Below, piece after piece: positions 11,991 through 23,129 of a stretch of 64,000 bases of DNA (position 1 is its first letter; the number at the start of each line of letters is the position of its first letter). The notes under the pieces were generated by a model, which worked only from the letters and a program-made list of their open reading frames with translations, was not told where the DNA came from and searched no databases. The DNA comes from Acanthornis magna (Eukaryota > Chordata > Aves > Passeriformes > Acanthizidae): assembly GCA_036785705.1 (NCBI GenBank), contig JAWUZG010000051.1, positions 14,908,501 through 14,972,500 on the forward strand, read 5' to 3'. A program made the position numbers and the translations under genes.

Positions 11991-13595
11991 AAGCAGAGGG
12001 GGTGAGTATGAGCCCCTGGTTGTGACCCCTCTTTCTGCCGTGTCTGAGCTGCCAGGCTAGTCTGGAGTGTGATCTTTATCTTCAGCTGAGAAAGAACGGT
12101 TTACTCCGCGTTCTCTTTCTTCCTCTGAACTTGACAGGGAAGGGTAGGTGCAGTTTTGTTTCGACCAAAGCAGTGCCTGCAAAAGCGATATATACTTCCA
12201 TCCAAACAAATGAATCCGAGTGAGCTCCACTCTCAGAAATGTGCCCCCCCTTTCCAGGTAGAACTCAAGCTCCTTTTCTAACTTACAAAATCTGTTCGTG
12301 TCCCTGCTTGACAGTCTGTCCAGCTATCTGTCTGCCTGTCTACCTTTGGGGTTGGCCTTTCTGGGAGAGGCAACCCAGGTCGGATTGTCAAGTATATGTC
12401 CAGTCCTTTTCAGTTTGTTTGGAGTGAGTTCGCCCCCCAACCCTCCCTCTCCCCCGAATTCATTCTTATTTGAGTAATTAGACAAGGAGAGTTTCATCAC
12501 CCTCCTGAGCACCTACGGCCCCCAAAGCAAAACCCAATCACAGTACTCAAAATTCAGAGGGTTTCTCTTAAGAAAATAGATTTGTATTTATATACACGAA
12601 CACTGACCCACAAAAAGCTCTCGGGCTGCGCCTGAGTGTAAACGAAGTGTCAACCCCCATTATGTGAAAAGAGGTAACATTGATCTCTTAGGCCTATTTG
12701 AAATAGGTTACCAGTTTATTGTGGGTTGGTTTGTTGTTTGGGATTTTTATTCTCCGGAAATAAACATGAACTGATTTCTGAAATCGTTTCTTCCCCCCCG
12801 GGGCTTCCCCCTAGTGTGTGATGTATCTTCCATTGCAAACGGGAGATGAGCAATTTCTAAATCTGGGATCAGGGTTAGAGGACCAGAAGAATTAATGCCG
12901 CCAACCTAGTTCTGTTTCTAGACACACATGTCTTGGAATATGGCAACACGCTGAAGAAAAGATACTCTCCGAAGGGACGAGCCTCTCTGCGTTTAGCCGG
13001 GAAACGGTGTAGGAGGGAAACTGCAGCTGTGGTGATCCCGATCCCGAAAAGCTTGTTCTGTAGCTCTTTACAATGATTATTTGTAGAGAGTGCGCGGACT
13101 GGAGGGGTAGAGCTCTGATTGCAGTTCCACACGGGTTTATGGCCTCAAACCGTAGGGGACAGTGCTGTAAAGCTCCCAAGAGCTGGTGACATACCAGGTT
13201 TTCACGCTTCATGTGTTTCCGCTGAGGTGTCTTCTCTACAGAGAGGTTTTGGGGCTTGTGCACCGTGACGGTCTCTCGGGGACAGGAAAGTGTTTGCTGA
13301 ATTTGTTTTCCATTGCCGACGTTAAAACGAAAAGGCGGCCTTTGAAGCGTCGCTTTTAAGCCGCGCGGTGCAGACCTGGAAACCAATTCGCCGGGGATCG
13401 CTCGTGAAACCTAAAGAGGGGATGGGGAGCCTGCAAATCTTTGCAGCCGCAAAGAGAATTAATCGCATAACGCCGGCTAGACGGCGTCCTCCCGAGCTGT
13501 GAGTTTAAAAATCAAAACAGGGAGTAAAAACTCGATGTGAAAACCAGAGAAGATGCAGCTACAGTAAAAGCGGGTCAGCAAAGCCTACACTGCAC
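11991..13595. other. AT/GC-mixed non-repetitive DNA, no gene seen
   Basis: No known protein, RNA or transposon. CpGs are thin except at 13.3-13.5 kb. Open frames of up to 164 codons show no recognisable domain. Confidence 0.55.
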
Positions 13596-13599
13596 AGGT

Positions 13600-14140
13600 C
13601 GACCCACATGCCCGGTGTCAGGGCGGAGGGGGAAGGTGTGACCCAGAGGTGTCACGTCTGCCGGCAGGGCCTTCTCCGGGATCCCGCGGGCCGGCAGGGG
13701 CTGCGGCGGTCGAGGCCGCGGCCACGAAGCGGAACTGAGACTCGCGGAGCTCCACTGCCGATGCAGCAGGCATTGGGAGGGAAAGGATCGCCTGCAGACC
13801 TGCAGCTAAAGGCCCAGAGCCCCTGCCCCGGCCGTGCTCTGCTTTTTGCTCCTGCTGACCCAGTTCGGCCTTGTTAACTGCTGGAGGGGAGGCGCGGGAA
13901 TTCTCTTGCTTCTCCGAGCAGACGACAAAGAGCTGTGATTTCTCTTCCGCGGCTCTTTGGGTGATTCCTTCTCTCTCTTCTCTCTCTTTTGCGCTTTTCC
14001 ATTAACTTTAAAAACTTGGCGAAGGTTTCTGTTCCCGGGGCTCCAGATACATCTCCTGACACGGAAGAGTCGCGGTCGTCTTTTTCCCTTTTGTAGGAAA
14101 CCGCCCGGCCAAAGGGGATTTCTTCTCTGCTCCAAGTTCA
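13600..14140. promoter_or_regulatory. CpG island containing paired T-box half-sites
   Basis: The line 13681-13740 holds about 10 CpGs. At its left edge two T-box half-sites lie in direct orientation: AGGTGTGA (13634-13641) and AGGTGTCA (13647-13654), start-to-start spacing 13 bp. Further right the block becomes pyrimidine-rich. Confidence 0.6.
13634..13654 (+). promoter_or_regulatory. Tandem T-box half-sites
   Basis: AGGTGTGA, the canonical T half-site, is followed five bases later by AGGTGTCA in the same orientation. T-box factors of the TBX15/TBX18 group bind such half-sites in direct and inverted arrangements. The site is 12.8 kb upstream of TBX15, so auto- or cross-regulation by T-box proteins is a plausible inference. 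Confidence 0.45.
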
Positions 14141-14645
14141 AAGGCACAGTCCTGAAGTAGTTAAGGGGGCAAAAGGGACAAGTGTGGGGGAGGCAGGGGG
14201 TCAGGAGCGCAGGGTCGAAGCCATTAGAGCCTCCGCCTCTGCGGGCTTGCCCTTTAGGACCTCAGCATTTCGCTGCGGGCACCCTCCCCACGCATAGGAC
14301 CGAGGGGCTGGAGGGACACGGGGTGGGGAAGGGAAATAGCCTAGTGCTTCTCTTTGGAAACACGAAAGAGATGGCACTGAGGGCCACCGAGTGCCCAAAG
14401 AAGTGACCCCGGTGGAGAGCGGGGCTTGAGGAGAGCATGGTTTTCCCACCCGCTCTACTCCCTTCTTGGGATCCACGATTCCTTAGGGTACCGGGGCAGG
14501 CATATCTGACTAATGAACGGAATAATCATTTCTCTGCTGCTGCCGGTACCCGCTTCTCTCCATCCACTACATCCCCTGTCAGCCCGAGGGTGTCTGCTGG
14601 TGAAATCTTCCCTCGCCGCTGCCCTCTGCTCCCTCCCTGCCAGTT

Positions 14646-14740
14646 ATTGGGTTACACTCGGCTGCTGTGTTATACGGGGCATGTGCTGGGTTGTTAGAAA
14701 CCTCTATAAAAGAATAAAGACTTAGTGGCAGCCCGCGCCT
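14646..14740 (+). promoter_or_regulatory. CCAAT/TATA core-promoter-like arrangement
   Basis: An inverted CCAAT box (ATTGG, 14646-14650) lies 59 bp upstream of a good TATA box (TATAAAAG, 14705-14712). A start near 14735 would be expected. No coding frame follows, so an upstream non-coding TBX15 exon or a separate long non-coding RNA would be the likely product. Confidence 0.35.
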
Positions 14741-15149
14741 GAAACTCGTTTACCTACACGTTATAACACAGTCCACAGACGCCGTTTAGAAGCAATGGGA
14801 TTTGGGCTTTGTAGAAAGACGATTCTCCCACTATTTCTATTTGATCGAAAGAATAAAGCCATGTAAGGTGTTCCCTGTCTACTTGAGATGTTGTGAGGCA
14901 CTTTAGGCAGGTTATTTCTTTGGAAAACAGCCATGGAGCCCATTGTCTTTATCTGATGCTTGAAAGACTGGGGAGGAGAGGAAGAAGAAAAATCATTGTT
15001 AAAAAACACTTTGAAGTTGTGCAACTGTTGCTGCTCCAGTTTTTCTCTCCAGTTTCCAGATGCACCAGAAATCGTTACTTTGATCTCACGAAGCAGCAAT
15101 TTATATTTTTAAATTTTTTTAAATGGTTGGGTAACTCAAAGCGTAATGG
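14741..15149. other. AT-rich unique DNA, no gene seen
   Basis: It holds several AATAAA-like strings and no known element. It would be the first part of a transcript from the TATA box just upstream, if that is used. Confidence 0.45.
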
Positions 15150-15550
15150 CAAACATGCCGGGGATGAGGTCATCGGGCCGCGCGGGGCGGCCCGGGAGGC
15201 GGAAGCGAGCGAGCGCCGAGAGCGCAGGAATGAGGCGGCGGGGAAGGACGGGGCTTTCTGTCCGGACGAGCCTGGTTGCCGGAACATCTGCTCAGGGCTA
15301 ATCTTATATCCCCGCTCGTTCACAAGGGAGAAGTCTGCCAGCGCACAAGGGGCTGACTGAGCGTGCGATGGAACCCTCCCTTTTGTGCGCGGGCACGGGG
15401 CTGGCAGAGAGGCGCGATGCCACGGAGAGAGGCGCGCACACGTCGGGTTGCAAGGAGCCCAGGAGCTATTAAAATCTGCGGCTGGGGCCCTGGCGACGGC
15501 CAGGACATGGCTTGGCAAATGGTCCCGACCCAACTTCGTCAGAGCAGGAG
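15150..15550. promoter_or_regulatory. CpG island with short GC hairpin
   Basis: The line 15181-15240 holds about 12 CpGs in 60 bp. An 8-bp inverted repeat with a 5-bp loop lies at 15174-15194 (arms cgggccgc / gcggcccg). No protein is recognisable. Confidence 0.65.
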
Positions 15551-15554
15551 GGAG

Positions 15555-15880
15555 ATCATATAATCATATAATATATTGAGTTGGAAGGGACCCGCAAGGA
15601 TCATCGAAGTCCATTTCCTCGCCCTCCCCACGACAGCCCCGTGAATCACTCCGTGTGCTTGAGGGCGTTGTCCAAATGCTTCTCGAACTCTGCCAGGCTG
15701 GTGCTGTGACCATTTCTCTGGGTAGTCTGCTCCAGTGCCCAGCCATTTTCTGTGTGAAGATCTTTTTCCTGATATCCAACCTAAACCTACCCTGACACAG
15801 CTTCAGGCCATTCCCTCGGGTCCTGTCACTTGTCACCGGCGAGAAGAGATCAATGTCTGCCTCTCCAACGTGTGAGAGCT
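15555..15880 (-). mobile_element. CR1 LINE, 5'-truncated 3' end (reverse orientation)
   Basis: Read on the minus strand it ends with the CR1 tail: 'gggtcccttccaactcaata' then two 8-bp tail units (atcatata at 15555-15562 and 15563-15570, i.e. a gattatat-type variant of the usual octamer gattctrt). The plus strand shows the familiar 'gttgtccaaatgcttctcgaactctg', 'tttttcctgatatccaac' and 'acagcttcaggccattccct' segments. The sequence is truncated after about 325 bp. It is better preserved than the fragment at 6.9 kb, hence younger. It is the only clear retroelement within the CpG-rich 8.5-31 kb domain. Confidence 0.93.
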
Positions 15881-16529
15881 CTCTGCTTTCACTGGTGCGT
15901 GGACAACCCTCTTTGAGCGTTCCTCAAAAATTAGTTGCCCCATATAAATCGCGTCTCTTGCAACGCTCCCAGCTCAGGGATACGATGCATAAGCTGGAGT
16001 TACCAAAGCCAGCCCAACCCATTGCCTGAGCCCACCGGGGCGGCTCTCTCTCGTCTGCTCCCTCCTTGCCCGGAGAAGCCTGGACTGGCATCCCTGTCCC
16101 CAGGGTCACGGCCGCCGCCGGGCCCGTGGTGATGGCAGGGACAGTGCTAAGATCGGCCGGCCGGGAGCAGCAGGCTGACAGCTGCCTCCTTCGGGCCGCC
16201 CCCTCCCTGACCGAGCCACAGCCACCTGCCTAATGGCTTGATTCCCGAGAGAGACCCACCCGTGCGGAGGTCAGGAGTTTATTTTGCTAAGAAAAATCAA
16301 ATGGGAGGAAGGGTAAGGGGAGTGTGTTTGTGCCGTGGACCCCAGAGACACTGACCCCATCACTGTCCCACTGAAAACACAGGCCCGTGTTGAATCAGCG
16401 GCGTTGACTGCTGGTGATTGCCTTTCTGGGCAATCACTGCCTCTGCTTGGCTTTTCCATTCCAAATATACCGACCCGGATCAGCCTGCTGACCCTACAGA
16501 CCACGCAAAGCGTGAAGTGACTCTTCCCT
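15881..16529. other. GC-intermediate DNA, no gene seen
   Basis: Non-repetitive, with a few CpG clusters (for example 16100-16200) and overlapping frames without recognisable domains. Confidence 0.5.
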
Positions 16530-17130
16530 GTGGATGTTTGCAGAGCTCCCCGGGTGCCAGCGCTGGAGAGAGCTCGACCCGGGCTCTGCTTCTGCCGTGC
16601 CTGGCGGCGCCCCGGTCGGATTGCAGAGGTTGCGCCCTTCTCCCTCAGCGCGAGTGGAAACGTATCCGCAGCAGCCGCATGGGAGGAGGATTTCGTTGTA
16701 AGGCCGCCTGGACCCAGGCGAGCCACTGGCAACATAAGACTGGCTCTGACCCCGCTGCTGCCAAGGGGCGAGACGGCTCCAGCGGCCGGTCCCCGGCGAA
16801 AGGGCCCAGGCAGCGGGTGAGACACATTCCCTCAGGCGGGGTCCCCGCATAGGCTGGCGTGTCACCGCCTGGGCGGCCCCGGGAGTGGAGGCTCCGGTGC
16901 TGACGCAGTCCCCGCGCACCGGTGTGGTGCGGGCTGCTCGCTGCCTCCCCCGCTGCAGGGAGGGGTGCGGGGAGAGCAGCACATGCCATCGGGAAGGCGA
17001 GGTGCCCGTGGGGGACAGGAGACCTGCCGGCTGGCGGCCAGGCACACGGCCGCCCCCCAGTGCAGCCTGCAGGCAGGGAACTCTGTGGTCTCTAGGGTAG
17101 GGGGCAGCCCCGTACTGCTAGAAGTGGCCC
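16530..17130. promoter_or_regulatory. CpG island
   Basis: A GC-rich block with dispersed CpGs and open frames on both strands (up to 184 codons) that show only compositional bias. No splice-flanked exon with known homology. Confidence 0.55.
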
Positions 17131-17969
17131 ACACCTGGGAAATGGGACCGAAGTGACTCGAGGGTGAGGTGGTGGGGTCTGTCGCGACCGTTCAAAACCC
17201 TTATTTTTAAAAGGGAAGAAATGTGGGGGAGGAGGAAGAAGCGACAGGAATGAGATGCTGACACTGAGGAGTCGCAGGGAGACATCAACAATCGGTGCCT
17301 ATAGACCACATCAAAGCCCTGCAGAGCAACAATAAAATGCCTTGAAATACTTCTTAATGCAATGTTTGCATTGGGCAAGTCCACAGATGACGCCGAATTT
17401 GCCATCACAGGAAAAAGAAAGCAGCAGATGAGCTTTAACCAACATTTCTCTGAAACCCGACTATAGAGGGAAAAGAGAGGAAGGGAGAGAGAGAGAGGTT
17501 TTTATAATCCTGAAAGGCAAGAGGAGAAACCACATCAACACAAAGTGAGTAAAATGCGGCAGGGCAGGATTACCAAGGCACAGGGGAATCTTAACAAATA
17601 GACGAATATGCCACAAAACATCTGTAAAGAAGAAAACTTCCAGTCAGGATTGCTACGGAGGCGCTTTTGACTCAGAGGCTATTACTCGGCCCTGCTATTT
17701 TAGAAGAGGCCATACTTGTCCCCCTTGCACCCCCATTCCCCGGGCGATATGGAGGCAACCATAACCTGAGTTTTGTCCCTATAGTTGGGGAGCTTTTCTG
17801 AGCGGGACGCCTCTCGCACGGACGGTGAAGAAGGAAAAGGGGGACGAATGTGTGTGCTGGCGAGGGGAAAGCCTCCGGGTTCCGGTCAGTCTCTGCCAAG
17901 CAAGCAGTCACACTCAGATGAGCGCTTAATTGCTATTGTGTTTTTGTTTTCCAAAGGCAGAACTCCTAT
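17131..17969. other. Mixed-composition DNA, no gene seen
   Basis: A purine-rich stretch (17461-17530, GA-rich) and AT-richer DNA without known genes or transposons. Confidence 0.5.
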
Positions 17970-18800
17970 TCCCCGAGCGCGGCTGCAGTGTGGCACAGGC
18001 TGGCTTTGTCTGGCTGCTGTGCGGCCGCTCTCGTCATGCTGGCCCCGCCTGACTGCAGCCGAAAGCCAGGAGCACCTATTTAGCCGCCTGCCACCCACGC
18101 ACGAGAGAACGGCTGGATGCAGGCGGCTGAGCACCCCTCTGCCCTGCAGCGAGTCTCCCTCCCTCGCTGACCGCTCATTCCCCACGAGATGAAGCCCCGA
18201 TCTGTGCAGAACTGTCAGACCCCGCTCTCAATTTGCTTTGTTGCCTTCCCCTGTGGGCGAGCTGCTGTCCCCTCTGAATTTGGCTCTCCCACCTCACCCG
18301 CTGGCCGGCCGTGCCAGGCGAGAGCCGGCGCCTGCTGCCGGCACTGTCTTTCCCTAAGCCGGAGCCCGTCGCGGCTGAGCTTCCCGTGCTGGCTTCACAC
18401 GGAACCTCCCGGTTGCTGCGCCCACACCGGGCAGCCTCGGGAAGTGTTGCCGGGGCTGTCTGCCCTGGGGCCGGCCGGCCGGGGGGCTGCGCTCTTCCCT
18501 GCTGCGGAGGTGTCCCTGTGGTTCGGCCCCTGCGGACGGGTGCTGGCTGCTGCCCACCGCCCGCTTCAAAATATTGTTCTGCGGGAGCCTGAAAGGCGGC
18601 ATTGCGGTCCTTGGGCTCCTCCTCTGAGTATGCCACACGCCGCTCCTTGAGCCGGAGCGACTCCGTGCCCACTGCGACCGGGGCGCGCCGGGGCAGAGCA
18701 CAGGGCGGCGAGAGAGCCCTTGCGACGGGGGAAGCACCGCACACGCTGCCGGGCTCACTGCTGCGTGATCGCGTCTCCCCAGGGGATGGAGAGAGAAGAC
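17970..18800. promoter_or_regulatory. CpG island
   Basis: GC-rich and CpG-dense, with a 12-bp self-complementary block of GGCC/CCGG steps at 18469-18480. Competing frames of 99-189 codons on both strands are compositional. No recognisable product. Confidence 0.65.
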
Positions 18801-20739
18801 AATTTCACTTATAGAATCATGATAGAACGTGACCCCGACAGGAATGCAGCCGGCACCGAGACGGGAGCAGGGGGATATCTATAGGTTTCCGCGGCTTTGC
18901 GGGGATTTAGCGGGATGGGCTGTGGGGAGCCGAGAAAGCTGCGCTGAGGGAGGGATAAAGGTTCAGCTGGATCAGGGGGTATCCCACGGCGTAATCACTC
19001 GTCGCCCTCCATTCGATTCCAAGGTTTCCATCTTCCGGACAGGAGAAATCCCTGCGAGCCGTGCGGGTCGCACGGCAAAAAAAAGGGACCACAGGAGAAA
19101 TTCCATACCAGGAGAAATTCCTCCCGCCAGCCCAAAATTTCGTCTTGAGAGAGTTCAGTACCCGGCAGCTTTCTGGTTACTAGAAACCAATAAAAACAGT
19201 ATTAGAAGCTGATAAAAGCTTGCTTAATAATAAATCTGAGTAAATTCCGGGTGCGGAGCAAGAGCGGGTGAGGTTTGAAATGCAAAAAGGGAGCTCAGCT
19301 TGGGGTCCGGTGAGTCATGACCATTTTCGGGGGCCTGGAGCTGCGTTTCTGGCATGCCTGCCTTACACAGCAGTCGTGTTTCACGTGGGTCAAAATAAGT
19401 CGTGTTTGAAGTTCCCGTGTTGTGCCACGAACATATCTCGTGAGGAGGCCGGGGACCACTCTTCTGCTTCTGTAGTGGTGGCTAGTGTTGATAGCACGGA
19501 GGGATAAACTTCTGTTTTCCATAGTGAAAGGATTACAGCCAGCAGCCACAGATCATTTGAATAGTCTTATTAAAGTCTGCTTCGTTTCAGGTTTGGCCCT
19601 AAACGGGATTGTTTACAGTATAACACATCATGTATGAGGTAGGGGAGCACAGAGACGTCTCTTGGTTCAAAGAGCTGTGCCTTGAAGAGAAAAAAAATTT
19701 GCCCTTATATTTATTTTTTTGACCGAACACACATTGAAATGCTGTGCGCATTCCTGCTTTCCTCCCTGGAAAAGTGGGCTTTGGATCCCGTCTCGGTAAC
19801 AAGGGGCCAGTTGTCCGCCTGCAGTGCCCCATATGAGAACTATTGTGCACAAGACCCACAGCGTTTTCTGGGGAACGCCACTTTTTCAGCATGTGTGAGG
19901 CTTGGGGACAAGAGCGGGACAAGGGGCAACGTGGCTGTCGGGTGGGTCCTTCCTGGACCCGGGGGAGGTTAAAGCACGTTTGGCTTCTCCCTCTCGTCCC
20001 CGGCGGCAGCTCAGGCTGAGACGGCTGCAAGGTATCGTAGGCCCCGTGTCTCCAGATCTCTCCACTCAGTGCACTCAGTCCTGTGGGTTTGGGAGCTGAG
20101 GGTTGCATTTGGGCTGGAAAAATAATCCAACAAAACAGGAAACAAATCCCCAAACGTCAACTCCCTCAAACTATCCCAAATTATAATAGCGGCAATTATC
20201 TGCGAAGAAGCAACTCTTCAACGCGCTGCTGTGCAAATGCTGTTTGCTACCGATGTGAAACTGATTTCTTTTTCTTTCCTGATGGAAAAGTAGTCAGACG
20301 CCCTGCTGAGAACAGTCACCTTTTAGACTAAAATCTCCCCGCTGGGACTCGTGCGTGGGCTGCCCCACACCTGGTCCTGGCCCGGCTTTCCCTGTGCTCC
20401 TCATATTCCTACGGCCAGGCCGCGTGGGGTGATAAGGGAGGCATATGCATCCCCATCTGGGATCGGAACCATAGCAGTGCTGAGCCACGGCAGAGCTGAG
20501 CTGAGCCCCTCAGCCGCCAGGAGATGCTTGGGGGGCGACATTCTCGGGACGAACTCTTGTGCCCTGACTCCGACAGTGGATCTGGTTAAAGCTCTTGTCC
20601 CGGAGTTTGTCTCGATACACAACTTTTCTCTGCTCCTTCTGGGGTCCTTTAACCCCCTAGACCTTCTCCGAAATTCCTTAAAGGTGGTTTATGTATTGGG
20701 AAAAGAAACCCCAAACCAGCCAACAAACAAATAAAAAAC
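18801..20739. other. Mixed-composition DNA, no gene seen
   Basis: Non-repetitive sequence with scattered CpGs. Frames of up to 184 codons (19599-20153, minus) have no known domain. An A/C-rich patch lies at 20700-20745. Confidence 0.5.
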
Positions 20740-21560
20740 CCAGCCCAGACCTATGAGCCGCTTTGAGTTCACTCTCGGTCCCGTCTCACCGGCTAACACC
20801 GCCCCCGAGTCCACCTGCAAACAGGGGCAGGGGCAGGAAGGAGGAGGCCCCGAGGAAACCTCAGCGACCCACTGCAGATGAGGCCGGGGGAGCGCGCAGG
20901 GGGGGCCGCGGAGCCCAGGAGTGCAGCTCCACCTTCTCCTCGGCACCACCACCCTGTGTGAGCTACTTCGGCTGGCTTTGCCACCTCTCCTCGGGGTGTC
21001 GGTGTGTGTGCAAATAAGGCTGTCAGGAAGGTAATGGGGCGAGTGGCAAACTGTGGACAGCCTGGCATGGCTGATCAGACACCTCTGTCTCTCACTCTCG
21101 GAGCCGAGTAGTGCGCAGGTTTTTTGGGTTTTTTTGGGGGGGGAGGGTGGTCAGCCCTGCTTTCCGGTGGTCTTGCCAGCCTCTGCCCTCCTTGGAGCTG
21201 CCTCTGCCCTCCGAGAGCTGCAGCCACGAGGATTCACCTGTCAGCAAAGACCTCAGCACAAGGCAGGGAGAAAATCTGCGGAAGAGGGAGGAAAAATAAA
21301 TAATCCTATAAAAAAAGCGGGCGGCAGGAGCAGCCGGGATTGGGTCCGGGGCGCCCGTGGGTGTGAAGCCGAGTGTCCCGGCGGGGCGCGCCCCCAGGCT
21401 GTGTCCGGGGGCTGCACCGCGCAGGGAGCGTGGAGCAGACCAGCCCGCCCGTGTGTATCTGCGGGTTTCACGCAAGCAGCGAGAGCTGAAAGCTGCAGAA
21501 ACTCCGCGAGCCTGCTGACAAGCAGGCAAAGCGGGTCTGTAGTCTGCAAATGAAGAGAGA
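20740..21560. promoter_or_regulatory. CpG island
   Basis: CpG-rich, densest at 20870-20920 and 21330-21430. It includes an imperfect 22-bp tandem duplication (about 21180-21222, 'cctctgccctcc' units). No recognisable protein. Confidence 0.6.
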
Positions 21561-23125
21561 GATCATCTAGCCCCCCGCTTATCGTTCCGGGTTGTTCTGA
21601 AGTTTGGCGTGGTAAATACAAAATGCATGGCTTTTAATCCTGCCTGTGTTGTTCCAAGTCAGTAGCTGAGAAGGCAGAAGGGTCTCTAGCCGGGACTTTG
21701 TTCTTTGTTTGCGAGGGGAACCTGCTTTGTGTGAATTATTCATCATAATTGCCTATTTCCAAACAGCTCCGCGGGGAGGCTCCGAAATGCAGTCAGGTCT
21801 GACTGGTGCCTGCGGAAAAGCGACGCCCGGAGCTGGTGGAAGTTCAGCGACAATTCTAAGTTCCAGATTCTCCTCCCCACCGGGAACGCTGGGGCCGGGA
21901 TGGGGCTGACGGGGGGGGGGGGGGAGAGGCCCGGGGACAAGGGGCATTTTGTTGCCTTAAGCCCAAGAAACGTGCCGATGCATTTCTGCTCTGCCTGGTC
22001 TCCTTCTGCCGCCCCGAAAACAGGAGAGACAAAAATAATATATGCGCCGAAACAAACGGGGGAGAAGTCCTGGTAAAATGGAGGGAAAGTAGTGGCTGTT
22101 TTTTATAGTCCAAGTGTATAATCGATTTTTTTTCTGTCCTGATAGAAAGCAGATAAATTTAGGAAGGGAGAGCTAAGAGAATAATTACAGGGTGAAGGTA
22201 GTTAAATTTTATTTCGAGTCCCAAAGGCAAAACCTGCCATTTTATTGCAAACATCTGGAAGGCTTAAGAGACTGGCATGGTGTTTGTTTAAACACTAATA
22301 GAGATTTTTATTCTGTAAAACACAAACAAAGCCCATTTAAAAACACTCGAGACTGTAAATATTTTGCGGTGCTTCAATTCTCAAAGCCTGAGAAAACCAG
22401 GGAAAAGGGAGGGGGAACGAATCGACAGCATAATAGGGGTATAATTATGAATTAGTTAATATACGCAACAATACCGTTTGTGCAGACCATAAAAATAAAT
22501 TGCAGGCGTATTTTTTTCTGCAGTCACAATAACTGACCCAGCGCAGCACGGAAACATCACCTCGCTCGTGTTTCCAAGCAGCGACTTGTGTTTGTTTTAA
22601 ACTTGCCTCTTACTAGAGAGCTAGCCTCGAAATCCTCCGATCCGTTTTAAAAGATAATCGACGCTGTATTAAAGTCCAGTAAATCACTCCCTCACCTTAT
22701 CAGACAGCCTTCAGCCCGCACCCGCTGGCTGCTTTTAACGTTGTTTTCGATTGCTAACTTTTAAAAAAATAGAAATAATAATAAATCCGCGGGCTAGATC
22801 TGGATGAAGGACCTTCGGAAAGGTTTTTCTCGCCGTGGAGCAGGGTTTTAAACTGGCCCAGCCCCTGCGAACAACACATCTGGACAGCACTCCCTCCCAG
22901 CAGCCGGCTCCCCTTCTTTCTCTTTTTTTCCCCAAATATTTCCATATATAAACAAATATTTTTAAGGCTTGCTCTACAACAACTGGAAAGCAGAAGTGAA
23001 TGATTTCTTTATAAACCCCGAGGCCTGGCCCTGCGACCCTTGCTCCTGCCACTTTATTCCAGGGAGCAGTTTCCTGGATTTAATGGGAGCTACCCCTGCG
23101 AGTAAGAGTCTGGAATAAAGACCAG
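21561..23125. other. AT-rich unique segment between CpG islands; enhancer-like
   Basis: A G14 run (21911-21924) lies near the left end. From about 22.1 to 22.7 kb the DNA is AT-rich, unique and low in CpG, with homeodomain-type TAATTA/ATTAG strings around 22440-22460. Such islands of AT-rich unique DNA within a CpG-rich developmental locus often are conserved enhancers, but this is an inference. No coding signal. Confidence 0.4.
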
Positions 23126-23129
23126 GCAA

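Noticed and set aside
18811..18835. 'atagaatcatgatagaac' resembling a CR1 tail
   Set aside because: The adjacent sequence lacks any CR1 body on either side, so it is a chance resemblance. A similar 'tagaatcatag' at 31921 was rejected for the same reason.
22942..22951. Possible serum-response CArG box (ccatatataa)
   Set aside because: The 3' GG is missing, so it does not meet the CC(A/T)6GG consensus.
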